Origin: Rikenellaceae bacterium
GTDB lineage: Bacteria; Bacteroidota; Bacteroidia; Bacteroidales; Rikenellaceae
DNA length: 64,000 nt
Assembly (NCBI GenBank): GCA_021201795.1
Contig: JAJQEF010000003.1
Span: 94,385-158,384 of the forward strand
Reading direction: 5' to 3'
The notes under the pieces were generated by a model. That model did no database searches and was not told the origin of the DNA. It was given only the letters and a program-made list of their open reading frames with translations. The translations under genes were made by a program, and so were the position numbers. Of the stretch, positions 26,773-37,200 are shown piece after piece. How positions within the stretch are numbered: the first letter of the stretch is position 1; each line of letters opens with the position of its first letter.

Positions 26773-27432
26773 ATGCCCAGACTTCTATTTTACTTGTCGC
26801 TATGTTCGGTATTGTTATCATCATGTACTGTTTCAAGGGATCTGCCGAGGGAGTTCTCGGCACAGTCTTATGAATTTAACGGACCCGTCAAAACTGACAA
26901 TCAGCGAGAATATATAATTCTTAATCCTGATTTTTATGAAAGAACTAAAATCGACTCTTTTGAGTGGAATTTCGATACTTTGGGTATGATCCGGACCATG
27001 AAAGGAGAGGATGAGAAGGAATTTCGTTATGAGCATTCGGGAAATAAAACTTTTATGATGGATTCGGAAAGTGACCAGATTCTGGTTGAATTCGAAGTTT
27101 TCGATGGAAATGAAAAAAACAGGGTAATAAAAAATAGTACCAATATAGATGGAAATGTATATGTAGTTTATTCTCATTTTTTTTATAAAAATGGATATAT
27201 GGTCGGTTCTGAATATATTGCACCTAATGACGCGACCGTCTCTATTAATATGAAAAGAAAAAAAGTACTTGTAACAAAATATTCCATTTCTACGGAAGGA
27301 ATGGAATTTACTTCCTATTATGACTATAAAAAATTCGACTCATATGGTAACTGGATCTCCAGAGTATCTACTATTAATTCCTATGATGAGATTTCGTACA
27401 GGCTCGAAGAGCGGGAATTCGAATATTATTAA
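26773..27432 (+). CDS. Lipoprotein of unknown function
   Basis: About 219 residues from the ATG at 26773, which directly precedes a signal peptide with lipobox LSSC (Cys about 17); the start at 26728 would add 15 residues before the signal and is rejected. The mature part contains short beta-like blocks, with YDYKKFDSYGNWISR near the end, reminiscent of YD-repeat strands. No family recognised. It is divergent from the broken phosphatase, 95 bp away. Confidence 0.7.
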   Translation: MPRLLFYLSLCSVLLSSCTVSRDLPREFSAQSYEFNGPVKTDNQREYIILNPDFYERTKIDSFEWNFDTLGMIRTMKGEDEKEFRYEHSGNKTFMMDSESDQILVEFEVFDGNEKNRVIKNSTNIDGNVYVVYSHFFYKNGYMVGSEYIAPNDATVSINMKRKKVLVTKYSISTEGMEFTSYYDYKKFDSYGNWISRVSTINSYDEISYRLEEREFEYY

Positions 27433-27480
27433 ATTTCCGTATTTTTATAAGGGCATATAATTTGAAACAGTGGAACTAAA

Positions 27481-28099
27481 ATGTTTGGTTCCATGGCTCG
27501 CGAACTCACTTTCAGAATTAAAAAAAAGAATTTAAAGTATCTCCCGTACGTGTAGACCGTAAGAAACTCTACGGCTGGACTGAAGTCGTCGCGCAGGATG
27601 CAAACGGCGATCCATGCCGTATTGCCGGGACTGATGATTCGGGTACTGTTATTATTCCCAAAGGAGGCACCGGGCTGGGGATTGTTTCCGAAGATGGCGA
27701 ATGGGTGGACAGGGACGAACTCGTTGCAGTCGATGAGAACGGCGATCCCGCGAAGCTGCATGGTTCGAGTTTCGCATCGGTAATCGACCTGACTAAAAAA
27801 ATTTCTGCAAATGAATTTCTCGATTATAGTATCAATGTATTTTATCAGCTTACCGATTCCGATAAGAATTTTGTAGAAACAATAGGCCGGGATATTTATT
27901 TTTTGAATACTGTTACTTCGATGGATGCGAAGGCTATCCTGCTTTTATTATGATTTCAAATGATGGTTCGACAGTTTTTATGCTTGTCGGAGTAAAAAAT
28001 GTTTTTGAAATGCTTAGCCTCGAGCAGCCCGGATGGATCGACGAAGACGATGAGGGTATAGTTGAAATTGACGAAGACATTGATTTTTCATTATTATGA
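27481..28099 (+). pseudogene. Unknown acidic protein, two -1 frameshifts
   Basis: An open protein can be read across three frames: MFGSMARELTFRIKKK, then (after one A too few in the A8 run at 27520-27527) EFKVSPVRVDRKKLYGW through to GRDIYFLNT, then (after one T too few at 27913-27914) YFDGCEGYPAFIMISNDG and a very acidic tail ending in DEDIDFSLL. Its stop overlaps the next ATG by 4 bp (ATGA), which shows that the third frame is the genuine end and that the two genes form an operon. I recognise no family. Both breaks are single-base losses in short homopolymers, so assembly error is a real alternative to decay. Confidence 0.65.
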
Positions 28100-28800
28100 G
28101 ACCAATACACATATCAGATTCCAGAAGACGTGATGCGGAAGTGGTTTTTCATGTAAATTACCTGAAGAAAAGCGTAAAAATGGTTTTGCCGAATGGGAGG
28201 ACGAAAGAAAATATTAAGTTTATCAAGTCCACGATAGACATTGAACGGTCGTTGAAACATTATGACGATCTGCGACTTTTAGCGGACGATATAATGGCAG
28301 GAGATCCGGAGATCGATATGGAGATGATAGGTAAAATGCTGAACCATACACACAAATTATACGTCGACAAAAACGATGATATCGCATACCGTGTCAATCT
28401 CTTTCAGCGTGTAATCAATCCCGACGGTACGGAAAAAGAAAGGCGGGATATCAATAAAGTTCCTTCGAATGTAAATTCGGAAATTCCCCTTAAATGGACA
28501 GGTAAGAGGTTTAAAAAAGACGAAGCTATCCGGAAATTCATATTTACGAGAAAATACCAGATAAGGCATATTAACGGTGTTACTTACGATTTTTTGTATA
28601 ATATGGCTAAAGAACTTCATGATACCGACTCCCTTATGCTGGTGGGAGGAGGAAAAAAAGGAACCGATCCTATAATGCTCTCCCGCGGTGGTGCGGCATA
28701 TAGAGGGTTTCTGGAGGGCAGGGTCGATGGCGATAGATATTGTCTCATTCTTCATCTTTCGAATGTTGAAATGAAACCGCTGAGCTTCGGAAAAGGTTAA
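28096..28800 (+). CDS. Unknown protein, partner of the 27.5-kb gene
   Basis: 234 residues, no signal peptide and no membrane segment; translationally coupled to the broken gene upstream. It begins HISDSRRRDAEVVFHV and contains SLMLVGGGKKGTDPIML and a basic central region. An ISDSRR string also occurs in the C-terminal part of the nearby ligase protein, hinting at a shared domain or common partner. No family recognised. Convergent with the ligase gene, 60 bp apart. Confidence 0.6.
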   Translation: MRPIHISDSRRRDAEVVFHVNYLKKSVKMVLPNGRTKENIKFIKSTIDIERSLKHYDDLRLLADDIMAGDPEIDMEMIGKMLNHTHKLYVDKNDDIAYRVNLFQRVINPDGTEKERRDINKVPSNVNSEIPLKWTGKRFKKDEAIRKFIFTRKYQIRHINGVTYDFLYNMAKELHDTDSLMLVGGGKKGTDPIMLSRGGAAYRGFLEGRVDGDRYCLILHLSNVEMKPLSFGKG

Positions 28801-28860
28801 TCTTACCTCATATTTACATTTTATTAGTTTATTTCCCTGATCGAATATATTAAAAATAAT

Positions 28861-30383
28861 TTATGTTTTTATTACGACCTTTTTTTTATTTTTCTGTTTT
28901 GAAGATGATTTTTCCTGTATTTCTTTTTCCGGATACTTATCGGATGATACCATGTACCAGCCTTTTTTTATATTCGTTTCCAATAGTTTTTCCATAAGTT
29001 CGAATATCTGTCTGCGGCTGTCGGAAATTCTTACTTCCCTCTGGAGCGGCTCTTTTCTGTCGGTGCTGAAATTTGTTATATGCAGTACGTAAGCAGGATA
29101 ATCGATGCGGTTGTCCTTGTTGGTCTTCCATATCATATATTTCTGAACCATTGTTTTAGTGCCGGATGTTTTTTTATATACTTCACGTATTAATAGTTTG
29201 CTTTTGGGTGATTCCGTATTTTCCGGTTTCTTTGGGACGGTTTCGGTTTCCCTGTTCCATAAATCTTCTACCTGTGATATTCTTACATCGTCCGCGTCCG
29301 CCTTCTTGTCATCCCGTACTCTTTCGAAAACAGGAGCAAGAAATTTAAATCCGTCAACATACGAATGAAGTTTAAATTCACCGTTCTCTATGTATAATAC
29401 GGCGTTTTGTTTTGGACCGGACACGGTGTCGAAAAGAAGATCGTTAACCGAGACTTCGATAACCATTTCAGGCTCGACCATTCGGAATGCGACGTAATTG
29501 GTGTCTGTTTCTATAAAGTCGGATTTCAGCGTTTTTTTATGAATTTTTTATACATATCTTTTCTTAAGGTCTCGTAGAGGCCGCTGCCGACCCGTCCGAT
29601 GATCTGATATTTGCCATTCTCCGGTATCATGGCGGTAAGCAGTGAACGTGCTTGGCCTGCCTCTATTCCAGTTCCTTCAGAGAAGCCCACTACGACGACA
29701 TCTATGTTATGCCGTGGTTTAATTTTATAGGTTACAGGGAGCTCGGTTCGTACGACTAATCCCTCGGAACCTTCTTCGTCTACCCATTTGCGAAACAAAA
29801 AACTGACTTTTTCACCCGAATTTACAATTTCCATATCCACCACGGAACATAAAATACCGTTCCCGAATATCGATAACAGCCGGTCATGGATATCTTTATA
29901 AGAGGTATAGTTAAAGTTTTTATGATCTACTTCGAGAATGTCGAAAACAGCCAGCTTCAATGAGGAAATTTTATTTTTATCCGCGAGTGCTGAAATGAGA
30001 TCGTTGACCCGGGTTTTTCTTTCCGTATCATGAACGTATATCTCTGCCGGTATAATTGCCTGCTGGATTCCTGCCTCAGAGATTAATTTACCTGCTTCTT
30101 CAATGCACGGTATTCCTTCCCTTACCCTTCCGGATCTGTTTACGGTGACGGTGGTGCCTCTGTCATAAAATATTATCGCATATTCACCGTCATATTTGCG
30201 TGTGACAAAAAATTTACCGCTCGACAGTCTGGATTCGATCTGTGTCTGGTTTATTGAGATAAAATTTTTAAGAAAATTCTTTTTATAAGCCAGTGCTTTA
30301 TCGAGCGATTCCGGATCGATGGAATCACTCTTTCCCTCTTCATAGCCGTGTATTTTCTTTAATTTATTTCGGGACAGTTCCAT
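28861..30383 (-). pseudogene. ATP-dependent polynucleotide ligase-like protein, single frameshift
   Basis: The N-terminal 280 residues form a nucleotidyltransferase domain: motif I RKYDGEYA (the K-x-D-G adenylation Lys), motif III LAVFDIL, motif IV EGLVVR, motif V YKIKPR, and an OB-fold start (GRVGSG). The frame ends early at 29526, but shifting by one base in the run of seven T at 29532-29538 (seven A on the coding strand; eight expected) continues as TLKSDFIETDTNYVAFRMV, joining the C-terminal region to the stop at 28861. The restored protein has about 507 residues with a Lys-rich tail. ATP-dependent ligases seal nicks; the housekeeping bacterial ligase is NAD-dependent, so this is an accessory repair or defence-type enzyme. 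Adjacent unknown genes may be partners. Confidence 0.75.
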
Positions 30384-30428
30384 ATGCGGTAATATTTACC
30401 GCATATGGAACAAAATATATGCCTCCGA

Positions 30429-31301
30429 TTAAATTTCACTCTTTTTAAACTCCAGAGGAGTCATGCCGGAATATTGCTTGAAGAACCGTCCGAAAAAAGA
30501 AGGATTGGAAAAATTCATTTCTTCGGATATCTGCAGTACCGTCATATCCGTTGTTTTAAGCAGGCTTTTGGAATGAAGTATAACCAGCTCGTTGATCCAT
30601 TCCTGTACGGAATGTCCGGTAGTTTTCTTAATTATTGTAGATAAATATTTAGGAGTGAAACACAATTTCTCTGCATAGAACTTAACGCTACGCTCGGTTT
30701 TGAAATTTGTAACGAGCAGTTTGAAAAAATCCTCAGCAATTTTTTCCTGACGGCTCGATATATGATTCAATGAATTGGGTCTGTTTATTCTGAACAGGCA
30801 TGAAACCTCCAGAATAAATGCCCTTATAAGTGCCGATACAGCCTCTGTACTGTAAGGAGCTCTTAGTTTTTTATATCTTTTTAAGATAAGGTGATGAAAT
30901 TCCATTAGTTCATCGATCTGTTCCTTGGAAAACGTAGCAATAGGGTATTTACTAAAATGGAACGCATTCACCAGGTTAAACGAGTGGACCATATTCGACA
31001 TGAAGTCGTTGCCCAGAAAAAGCGCAGCTATACTGAAATCGTCGCTTTGCCACACTTTTTTTACTATATGATAGGGTAAAATGACCATAACCTGATTCTC
31101 TGTCAGAGTAATTTCGCGGTAATTTATTTTCAGTTTTCCACTTCCTTTTAAACATATTAAAAAAATTATTCCGTCGAAAACTATATTTTTGCTGAAATTT
31201 ATTCTTTCAGGTACTTTAATTTTCTTCGTGATAATGAAGTTGTTAACAGAGATAGTGTCAGTATTCGTGTAAAAATTGTCAGATTTTGATACAATTCTCA
31301 T
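30429..31301 (-). CDS. AraC-family transcriptional regulator
   Basis: 290 residues: N-terminal cupin-like sensor region (about 1-170) and a C-terminal AraC helix-turn-helix pair (about 190-288) with YLSTIIKKTTGHSVQEWI and NFSNPSFFGRFFKQYSGMTPLEF. Divergent from the porin gene (160 bp between starts), which is a possible target. Confidence 0.9.
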   Translation of the reverse strand: MRIVSKSDNFYTNTDTISVNNFIITKKIKVPERINFSKNIVFDGIIFLICLKGSGKLKINYREITLTENQVMVILPYHIVKKVWQSDDFSIAALFLGNDFMSNMVHSFNLVNAFHFSKYPIATFSKEQIDELMEFHHLILKRYKKLRAPYSTEAVSALIRAFILEVSCLFRINRPNSLNHISSRQEKIAEDFFKLLVTNFKTERSVKFYAEKLCFTPKYLSTIIKKTTGHSVQEWINELVILHSKSLLKTTDMTVLQISEEMNFSNPSFFGRFFKQYSGMTPLEFKKSEI

Positions 31302-31371
31302 CTTCTTTTAATATTTGTTTGTACTAATTTATCTAAAAAAGAAAAATCGGACATTTAAGTTCTCATTTATG

Positions 31372-31404
31372 TTGCCTTTTTATGATACTTATAATTGATA
31401 TTTG
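31372..31404 (+). promoter_or_regulatory. Candidate promoter of the porin gene
   Basis: TTG at 31372-31374 and GATATTTG at 31397-31404, spacing about 22; one mismatch to TAnnTTTG. Confidence 0.4.
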
Positions 31405-31460
31405 CACTATCAAATGTAAAGGAAAATATTTAAAACCACTAACACTAAATTTAGATTGTT

Positions 31461-32021
31461 ATGAAAAAGTTGATTCTAGGTGCATTTTTATTGTGTGGAA
31501 TCGTTCTTGGCGCACAGGCACAGGAAAAAGGAAGTTTTTGGATAGGAGGTAACGGTGTTCTTTCCGGTCAAAAAACAACAGGTCAGGAAAGCCTTATAAA
31601 CTTTAAGATTCTTCCTGAAGTGGGATATCAGTTCCACGAAGATTGGGGAGTAGCTATGCAGTTGGGTTATATTCACGAACAATCTCGCGCAACAGCTACA
31701 CAGCGTTCATATTCTAACGGTTTCCAGGTATCTCCTTATGTAAGATGGACTTATCTTAAAGCTGGATTTGCAAACCTTTTCCTTGACGGAGGTATTACTT
31801 ATGAGTACATGAAAGAAACAAAAGCAAAAGACGCTACTAACGTTTTTGCAGTTGGTATCCGTCCTGGAGCTGCTTTCAATGTTTCGGAAAGCGTTTCTTT
31901 AATTGCTAAGGTTGGTTTCTTCGGATACGAACTTAGTAAAACAGGTGATTTCAAAAATCAATGGGGTGGAGCAGACCTTAATCTGGAAAACATTCAGTTA
32001 GGTGTTGTTTACAACTTCTAA
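31461..32021 (+). CDS. Outer-membrane beta-barrel protein, OmpA/OmpX-like porin family
   Basis: 186 residues: signal peptide cleaved after AQA (about 20), then about eight amphipathic strands ending in the aromatic terminus VYNF that barrels use for insertion. Small barrels of this family are abundant in Bacteroidetes; function unknown. Followed by a strong terminator. Confidence 0.9.
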   Translation: MKKLILGAFLLCGIVLGAQAQEKGSFWIGGNGVLSGQKTTGQESLINFKILPEVGYQFHEDWGVAMQLGYIHEQSRATATQRSYSNGFQVSPYVRWTYLKAGFANLFLDGGITYEYMKETKAKDATNVFAVGIRPGAAFNVSESVSLIAKVGFFGYELSKTGDFKNQWGGADLNLENIQLGVVYNF

Positions 32022-32042
32022 GAAATAGGTTTAACAAATAAA

Positions 32043-32075
32043 ACAGAGCCGTGAAAATCCACGGCTCTGTTTTTA
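32043..32075 (+). terminator. Rho-independent terminator after the porin gene
   Basis: Perfect 11-bp stem ACAGAGCCGTG / CACGGCTCTGT with a 6-nt loop, then TTTTATTTT. Confidence 0.95.
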
Positions 32076-32343
32076 TTTTATTAGTTTTAGATAACGGATC
32101 AATATCTATTTATTGCGAGCAGGTGAATTTGTAGTTAAAAACGATTTATTAATTTTGATAAGAAGTAAAACGACCTTTATATTTGTAGGGTTAAGTGTTA
32201 TAAACGATTTTAAATATCTTATATAGTTGACTGGAATATTCTGATTCATTAGGGACTTTGTGCAATTGCATAACAACCGAAATAAATAAAGTGGGCGGTA
32301 AAAATTACGGCAGAAATTTTGTTCATTCCGTGTAAATGCTGTA

Positions 32344-32374
32344 TTGTAGAAGACAAAAATAAAAGCTATATTTG
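32344..32374 (+). promoter_or_regulatory. Candidate promoter of RNA copy B
   Basis: TTG at 32344-32346 and a perfect -7 box TATATTTG at 32367-32374, spacing 20. Predicted start near 32380. Confidence 0.6.
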
Positions 32375-32379
32375 TTGTC

Positions 32380-32810
32380 ATATAGTCTTTGCGGTATAAC
32401 CGCAAAATGGATTTTTTCCACAACATGTCCTATTTGCCAGGAGAAGTAAGGAGCTTTAGGTAACGAATAGGATTATGGACAGTGGAGGAGTACCATGCTC
32501 GTAGTATTGTCTTTAGATAATAAACGGCATGGGCTCCGTTCTGTCTATTCGAGGTATTCCTTACACCTTCTTGGCACAGGATCGGAGTCCCATGCCTCTC
32601 TCATAAGGTGAAAGCATTGAAACTTTTAGAACTCTGTCCTTTAAAATGGTATGGGACGGAGTTTCTTTTTCCGGCCTGACCGGAAGATATTATTTTAGTA
32701 TCTTCTGTAAATAGTACTTTGAATATACAAGCGAAGCTGCGGGGAAAGATTACTTCATAGTTTTTTATTGAGGGTTACATTTATTTTGAAGAATTCCCGC
32801 AGCTTTGTTG
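32380..32810 (+). ncRNA. Long structured RNA, copy B
   Basis: About 430 nt with the same ordered elements as copy A: a 5' hairpin TTTGCGGT/ACCGCAAA; stem TCCTATT (32428-32434) / AATAGGA (32466-32472); segment 1 GGAGTACCATG (32487-32497), segment 2 GGCATGGGCTCC (32526-32537), segment 3 GGAGTCCCATGCC (32584-32596); hairpin AACTCTGTCC / GGGACGGAGTT; the string TTTAAAA (32640-32646); and a terminal stem. Segments 2 and 3 pair over 12 bp with a single bulged U at the same place as in copy A; segments 1 and 2 form a weaker alternative. Where copy A has TTC/GAA at the core, copy B has CCC/GGG: compensatory change. No ORF. Confidence 0.75.
32734..32810 (+). terminator. Terminal stem of RNA copy B
   Basis: Stem AAGCTGCGGG (32734-32743) / CCCGCAGCTT (32796-32805) with a 52-nt loop holding TTGAGGGTTA (32768-32777), the same ten bases as in copy A. 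The T tail is short and interrupted, so termination is plausible but not certain. Confidence 0.55.
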
Positions 32811-32891
32811 TATAAATAAATTTAATTGTAACAAAATTTAACTATCGGCGTTATATGATTAGCAATAACATCAAAGGCCTATTTTCAACAG

Positions 32892-32953
32892 ACCGCCGGA
32901 ATTTATTATGGAGCAATTGACATACCGTTTATACGGTTTTTCCGGCGGTTTTT
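32892..32953 (+). terminator. Hairpin with T tail downstream of RNA copy B
   Basis: Outer 10-bp stem ACCGCCGGAA / TTCCGGCGGT enclosing a small hairpin (ACCGTTTATACGGT), followed by TTTT. It looks like a terminator, but no gene ends here; it may close read-through from RNA B or a small RNA starting near 32.83 kb. Confidence 0.6.
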
Positions 32954-32998
32954 ATAAGATACATCCAACCCTTAATTTTTATATTATTTCTTTCTTAT

Positions 32999-33019
32999 CC
33001 CCGTGAAAACGGGGTTTTT
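32999..33019 (+). terminator. Short GC hairpin with T tail
   Basis: Stem CCCCGT / ACGGGG with GAAA loop, then five T. On its own, about 340 bp from the nearest coding end (33340-33939, minus). Confidence 0.6.
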
Positions 33020-33339
33020 ACTATTTACTGGTGAATTTATTTCTATTTTGTACATTTCAGAAAGAGTAATACCGGATAGCGGGTACGTCGAAAAATTCCT
33101 GAAGATACTTTGAGTGAACATTTATCAGAACCTGCCCATATAATTATAAACGGTTATGTCAGTTTCATATCTGTACCCGTCGAATCCGCTGAATGATATG
33201 GATTTATATATGAGTGTAAAAACTCAGGGGTTCTGTAAATGGAATATATGAAAATCAGTGATATATATCCTGTGGTAAGAAGAAAAATCTGCATTCTATA
33301 TCCATAAAATGCAGCTTTTAGGTATCTTTTAAATCCGTA
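33020..33339. other. Non-coding stretch with a long-range inverted repeat
   Basis: No gene seen. A GCGGGTAC / GTACCCGT inverted repeat at about 33077-33084 and 33173-33180 encloses about 90 bp, and AGCGG / CCGCT can pair as an alternative. It may be a small structured RNA or the 3' region of the acetate transporter transcript (minus strand). Confidence 0.3.
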
Positions 33340-33939
33340 CTATGAAATACATAGGGGCTTACCGACTGGCAGCATATTACGGCCGAAAAATCCGCTGAGG
33401 TATTTTGCAGCCAGTACATAAAATGTAACTATTGAGATTGCCAGTTCTACGTAGGCTGCAGCATAATGCCATATATGTGCAGTGCAGAATGTACTCAATG
33501 ATAAAAAGAGAAACAAAAGAACTATTAAAGACATAAGCACGAACATGGCTTTATTCATTTTGATCGTAGAAATGGTCAATACAAGCGATAAGATTCCGTA
33601 ACCTGCAAATACGAATCCTAATTGGTTCGAATCTACCGATCCAGCAAGATTTTCACCGAATACTCCTGCATTGGTCATCCAACCCCATGCCATACCTATC
33701 CAAAACATTCCGTAAGCTCCGAATGCCGTAGCGCCGAAAAGGTTGTTGTGCTTAAAGTCGAACATCGAAGCGATCAGCTGGGTAAAACCGCCTAAAAACA
33801 ATGCCCAGGGCACGAGTAAGCCCGCGCCTTCGGTAATTCCGAGTTTTTGGGATGAAGCTACCAGGGTTACTATTGCCAGCCCGAACAGACCTAATGTAGT
33901 GGGATCCGCCACTTCTACTTTTACTTTGTTAGTTTCCAT
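33340..33939 (-). CDS. GPR1/FUN34/YaaH-family acetate uptake transporter
   Basis: 199 residues with six hydrophobic helices, usual for this family. The N-terminal signature ADPTTLGLFGLAI is a variant of the NPAPLGL motif of SatP/YaaH. It imports acetate and succinate with protons. Monocistronic. Confidence 0.9.
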   Translation of the reverse strand: METNKVKVEVADPTTLGLFGLAIVTLVASSQKLGITEGAGLLVPWALFLGGFTQLIASMFDFKHNNLFGATAFGAYGMFWIGMAWGWMTNAGVFGENLAGSVDSNQLGFVFAGYGILSLVLTISTIKMNKAMFVLMSLIVLLFLFLSLSTFCTAHIWHYAAAYVELAISIVTFYVLAAKYLSGFFGRNMLPVGKPLCIS

Positions 33940-34287
33940 TTATTTAATTTAAGTATTATAGCTTGTAAAAGCGGCTGCAAAATTAGTAATATGTTTTTAA
34001 ATCTTCTGCCTTATTGTTTCATAAATTGTAAAAAGTTGATAGGTAAAAGCAAGCGGGATGGCTCATAAATTTTTCAGAGTTAATCCTGGTTAATGAATAT
34101 TAAATATGCCGTACCCTCTTTTTTATGCTACGGCATTGCTGTCCGGAAATTGTCCGCAGGCGCGCGAGTAACGAATATGGTAAAATAAAAAAACGGTGTT
34201 TATTTATTTCATTTTCACATTAATTATTTGTTTAACTTTGATTTCCGGATTATATATTATCATCCGCGCAAATCGTAAATCGTTCAA
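33940..34287. other. Intergenic region between divergent acetate transporter and HTCS genes
   Basis: 348 bp without a gene. It contains an 8-bp inverted repeat ATGCCGTA / TACGGCAT (34105-34136) with a T-rich loop, and a consensus -7 box before the HTCS gene. Confidence 0.4.
34233..34240 (+). promoter_or_regulatory. Candidate -7 element for the HTCS gene
   Basis: TAACTTTG matches TAnnTTTG, 48 bp before the ATG at 34288; the -33 region is only T-rich. Confidence 0.45.
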
Positions 34288-37200
34288 ATGAAAATAAGGA
34301 CTGTAGTATCAGTATTTCTAACCATATACCTTCTTACTTTTTGTGAGGATGGTTTTACTTTTGATAATTACCGGTTCGAACAATTTTCCACTCCGGAAGG
34401 ACTTCCCAATAATATGGTTCATAATATTTATCAGGATCAGGATGGATATATCTGGATTGCCACTTATTATGGACTTTTCAGATATGATGGTTACGAAGTT
34501 AAAACCATAAAATCGAATCTTTATACTCCGGGAATGCTTATCAATAATAATGTTATGTGTGTAAGGGAGGACAAACAATCCCGTTTATGGATAGGTACGC
34601 ACGACGGGCTTTGCATTATGGATAAAAAAGACGGAGAAATACGTAAGATTAAAGTGGATGGGGTTACTCGTCAGCGTATTAACGACATATATATAACTGA
34701 GGATGAGCAAATATATTTGGGATATATACGCGGATTAGCCGTTTATGATATTATTAACGACTCTGTTTATTTTTTTAACCGTATGGACAGTACCGGGGAT
34801 GTTCCCGAAAATATAAATATTCAATGCATAATCGATTATGAAGGAGATATTTTAATAGGGACATGGAGGGACGGAATTTTCCGATATAGTCCGGATGATA
34901 ATAATTTTACCCAATATAACTCTACTGAACTGAATTCGATTCTTTCGATGTATAAAGACGGTTCAGGTAAATTATGGATAGGTACAAGCGGTATGGGACT
35001 GTATGAAGTATCTTTTACCGTGGATAAAACCGATATTTTATTTAATTCCTATCGTCATGAAAATAATAACAACCGTTCGTTATCATCGGATTATATTTAT
35101 TCCATAAGTGAGGATACTGCAACAAACACATTGTGGCTCGGTTCCCGCAAAGGTGTCAGTATAATGAATTTTAACCAACCGGGAACATTCGTTAATTATA
35201 ATAAATCCGAAGCAGAAAATTATCTTCCTGTCGATGAGGTCAACAGTGTATTCAGGGATAAGAACGGTATAATGTGGATAGGTACCAAAGGTTCCGGGGT
35301 TTTATATTCCAATAGCGGTTCCGGATATTTTAATATTCCTCATAATGCAGCAGGAACGGGGATGGGTACGGATTATATCTCTACTCTGTATGTGGAAAAA
35401 AGCGGTACGATATGGGCTGGATTCGGATATGGAGCGGCATATTTAAAAGATGAAAAATATCAGAATATAATAACTTCGGGAAGGCCTTACCATATATCTT
35501 ATAGTAATACTACCGACGAGATTTTAATAACTATTCAAGACGAAGGCATCATCGCGTGCAGGAATGGAGAAATTGTAGGCTACTATAATGCATCCAACAG
35601 TGCTTTCATTCCTAATAACCTTATATTCACTATTTATGAAGATACCAAAGGCAACTGGTGGCTCGGAACATATAACGGACTGGGTATAAGGTATAATGAC
35701 GGACGCTTCTATTCTTTAAACAGAATGGAAGAATCCGAAGATATTCTGAAAAAAGAAATAACTGCTATTATTGAAACAACGGATGGGAAATTATGGCTGG
35801 CTACAAATAATAATGGTATTGCCTGTATCACCGGAGATACAGGGCAGCCGGAAACATTCGGTTGTAAACATTATAATTTAGAGAATGGATTTCTTCCAGT
35901 GAATACTCCACTATGTTTTTTACAGGACCGGGATGGCCGTTTATGGGCAGGAACGGAAGGTAGCGGATTGTGCCTGTAGGATCCGGCAGAAGACAGGTTC
36001 GTTTCTGTACATTTGAAGTACAATCTTCCGGGAGATATGGTAGGGAGTATCGAGCAGGACGAAGAAGGTATACTTTGGCTCGGCACAAATAATGGATTGG
36101 TAAGATTGGAATTATCCGGAAACGATCGATGGAAGGTGCGGGCTTTTACTGTTCGGGACGGGCTGCCGGATAACTTTTTCAATATTAAAGCCTCTTATTT
36201 CCGGAATGGCACGATGTATTTCGGAACAAGCCGGGGATCGGTCGTTTTAGATCCGGATATTAAATATCAGCGTGCCGCAGAATTAGATCTGTCCATAACC
36301 GATATATTGATCGATGGGAGGCCGCTTGCTGATTTGCCGAACGAAGAACGCAGAAAAATCACTCCTTACACAGCAGAATATACTGAAAAACTGGTTCTTC
36401 CGGCGAAATACCATAATTTTACCATAAAGTTCGCCTCCCTTACTTACATTAACCCGGAACAGAATCAATATGCATATCGTTTGGTCGGACATGATAATGA
36501 TTGGGTTTATTCGGACTCGGGAAGCCGGAGCGCATATTATTCGAAATTAAAACCGGGCAATTACGTTTTTGAAGTCCGTGCTACGAATGAAAACGGAGAG
36601 TGGGGAGAAATCAGGGAATTACCAATAGTTGTTATGCCGCCTTTATGGGCCACATGGTGGGCATACCTGATATATGCGGTTTTAACAGTTGCTACCGGTG
36701 CAATGATAATATACGAATTACAGCGCCGTATAACTCTAAGGAACAGGCTCTATTTACAGGAACTTGAAACAAGTAAAGTTCAGGAACTCAATCATGTGAA
36801 ATTGCAGTTCTTTACAAATATCACACACGAACTTTTAACCCCGCTTACCATAATATCCGCATCTTCAGATGAACTAAAAGCACAAACATCAGGTGTGGAG
36901 GGAATTTTGGATACTATGGATATCAATGTAAAGCGGTTGATACGTCTGTTGCAGCAGATATTGGAATTTCGCAAGGCCGAAAGCGGAAATCTGAAATTAC
37001 GCGTAGCTAAAGGAAATATCGCCGCATTCGTACGTAACTTGGCTACAGGTTTCGAACCCTTGATTCGAAAACAACAGCTTCATCTTTCGGTAGTATGCGA
37101 CGATAGCATGGAAGGATATTTCGACAGTGATAAACTTGATAAAATAATGTTCAACCTCCTTTCTAATGCGGCAAAATACAGTTACAAAGGCGGATACATA

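Noticed and set aside
34105..34136. ATGCCGTA/TACGGCAT hairpin as a terminator
   Set aside because: No gene ends here on either strand; it lies between divergent genes and has no T tail, so at most a regulatory site.
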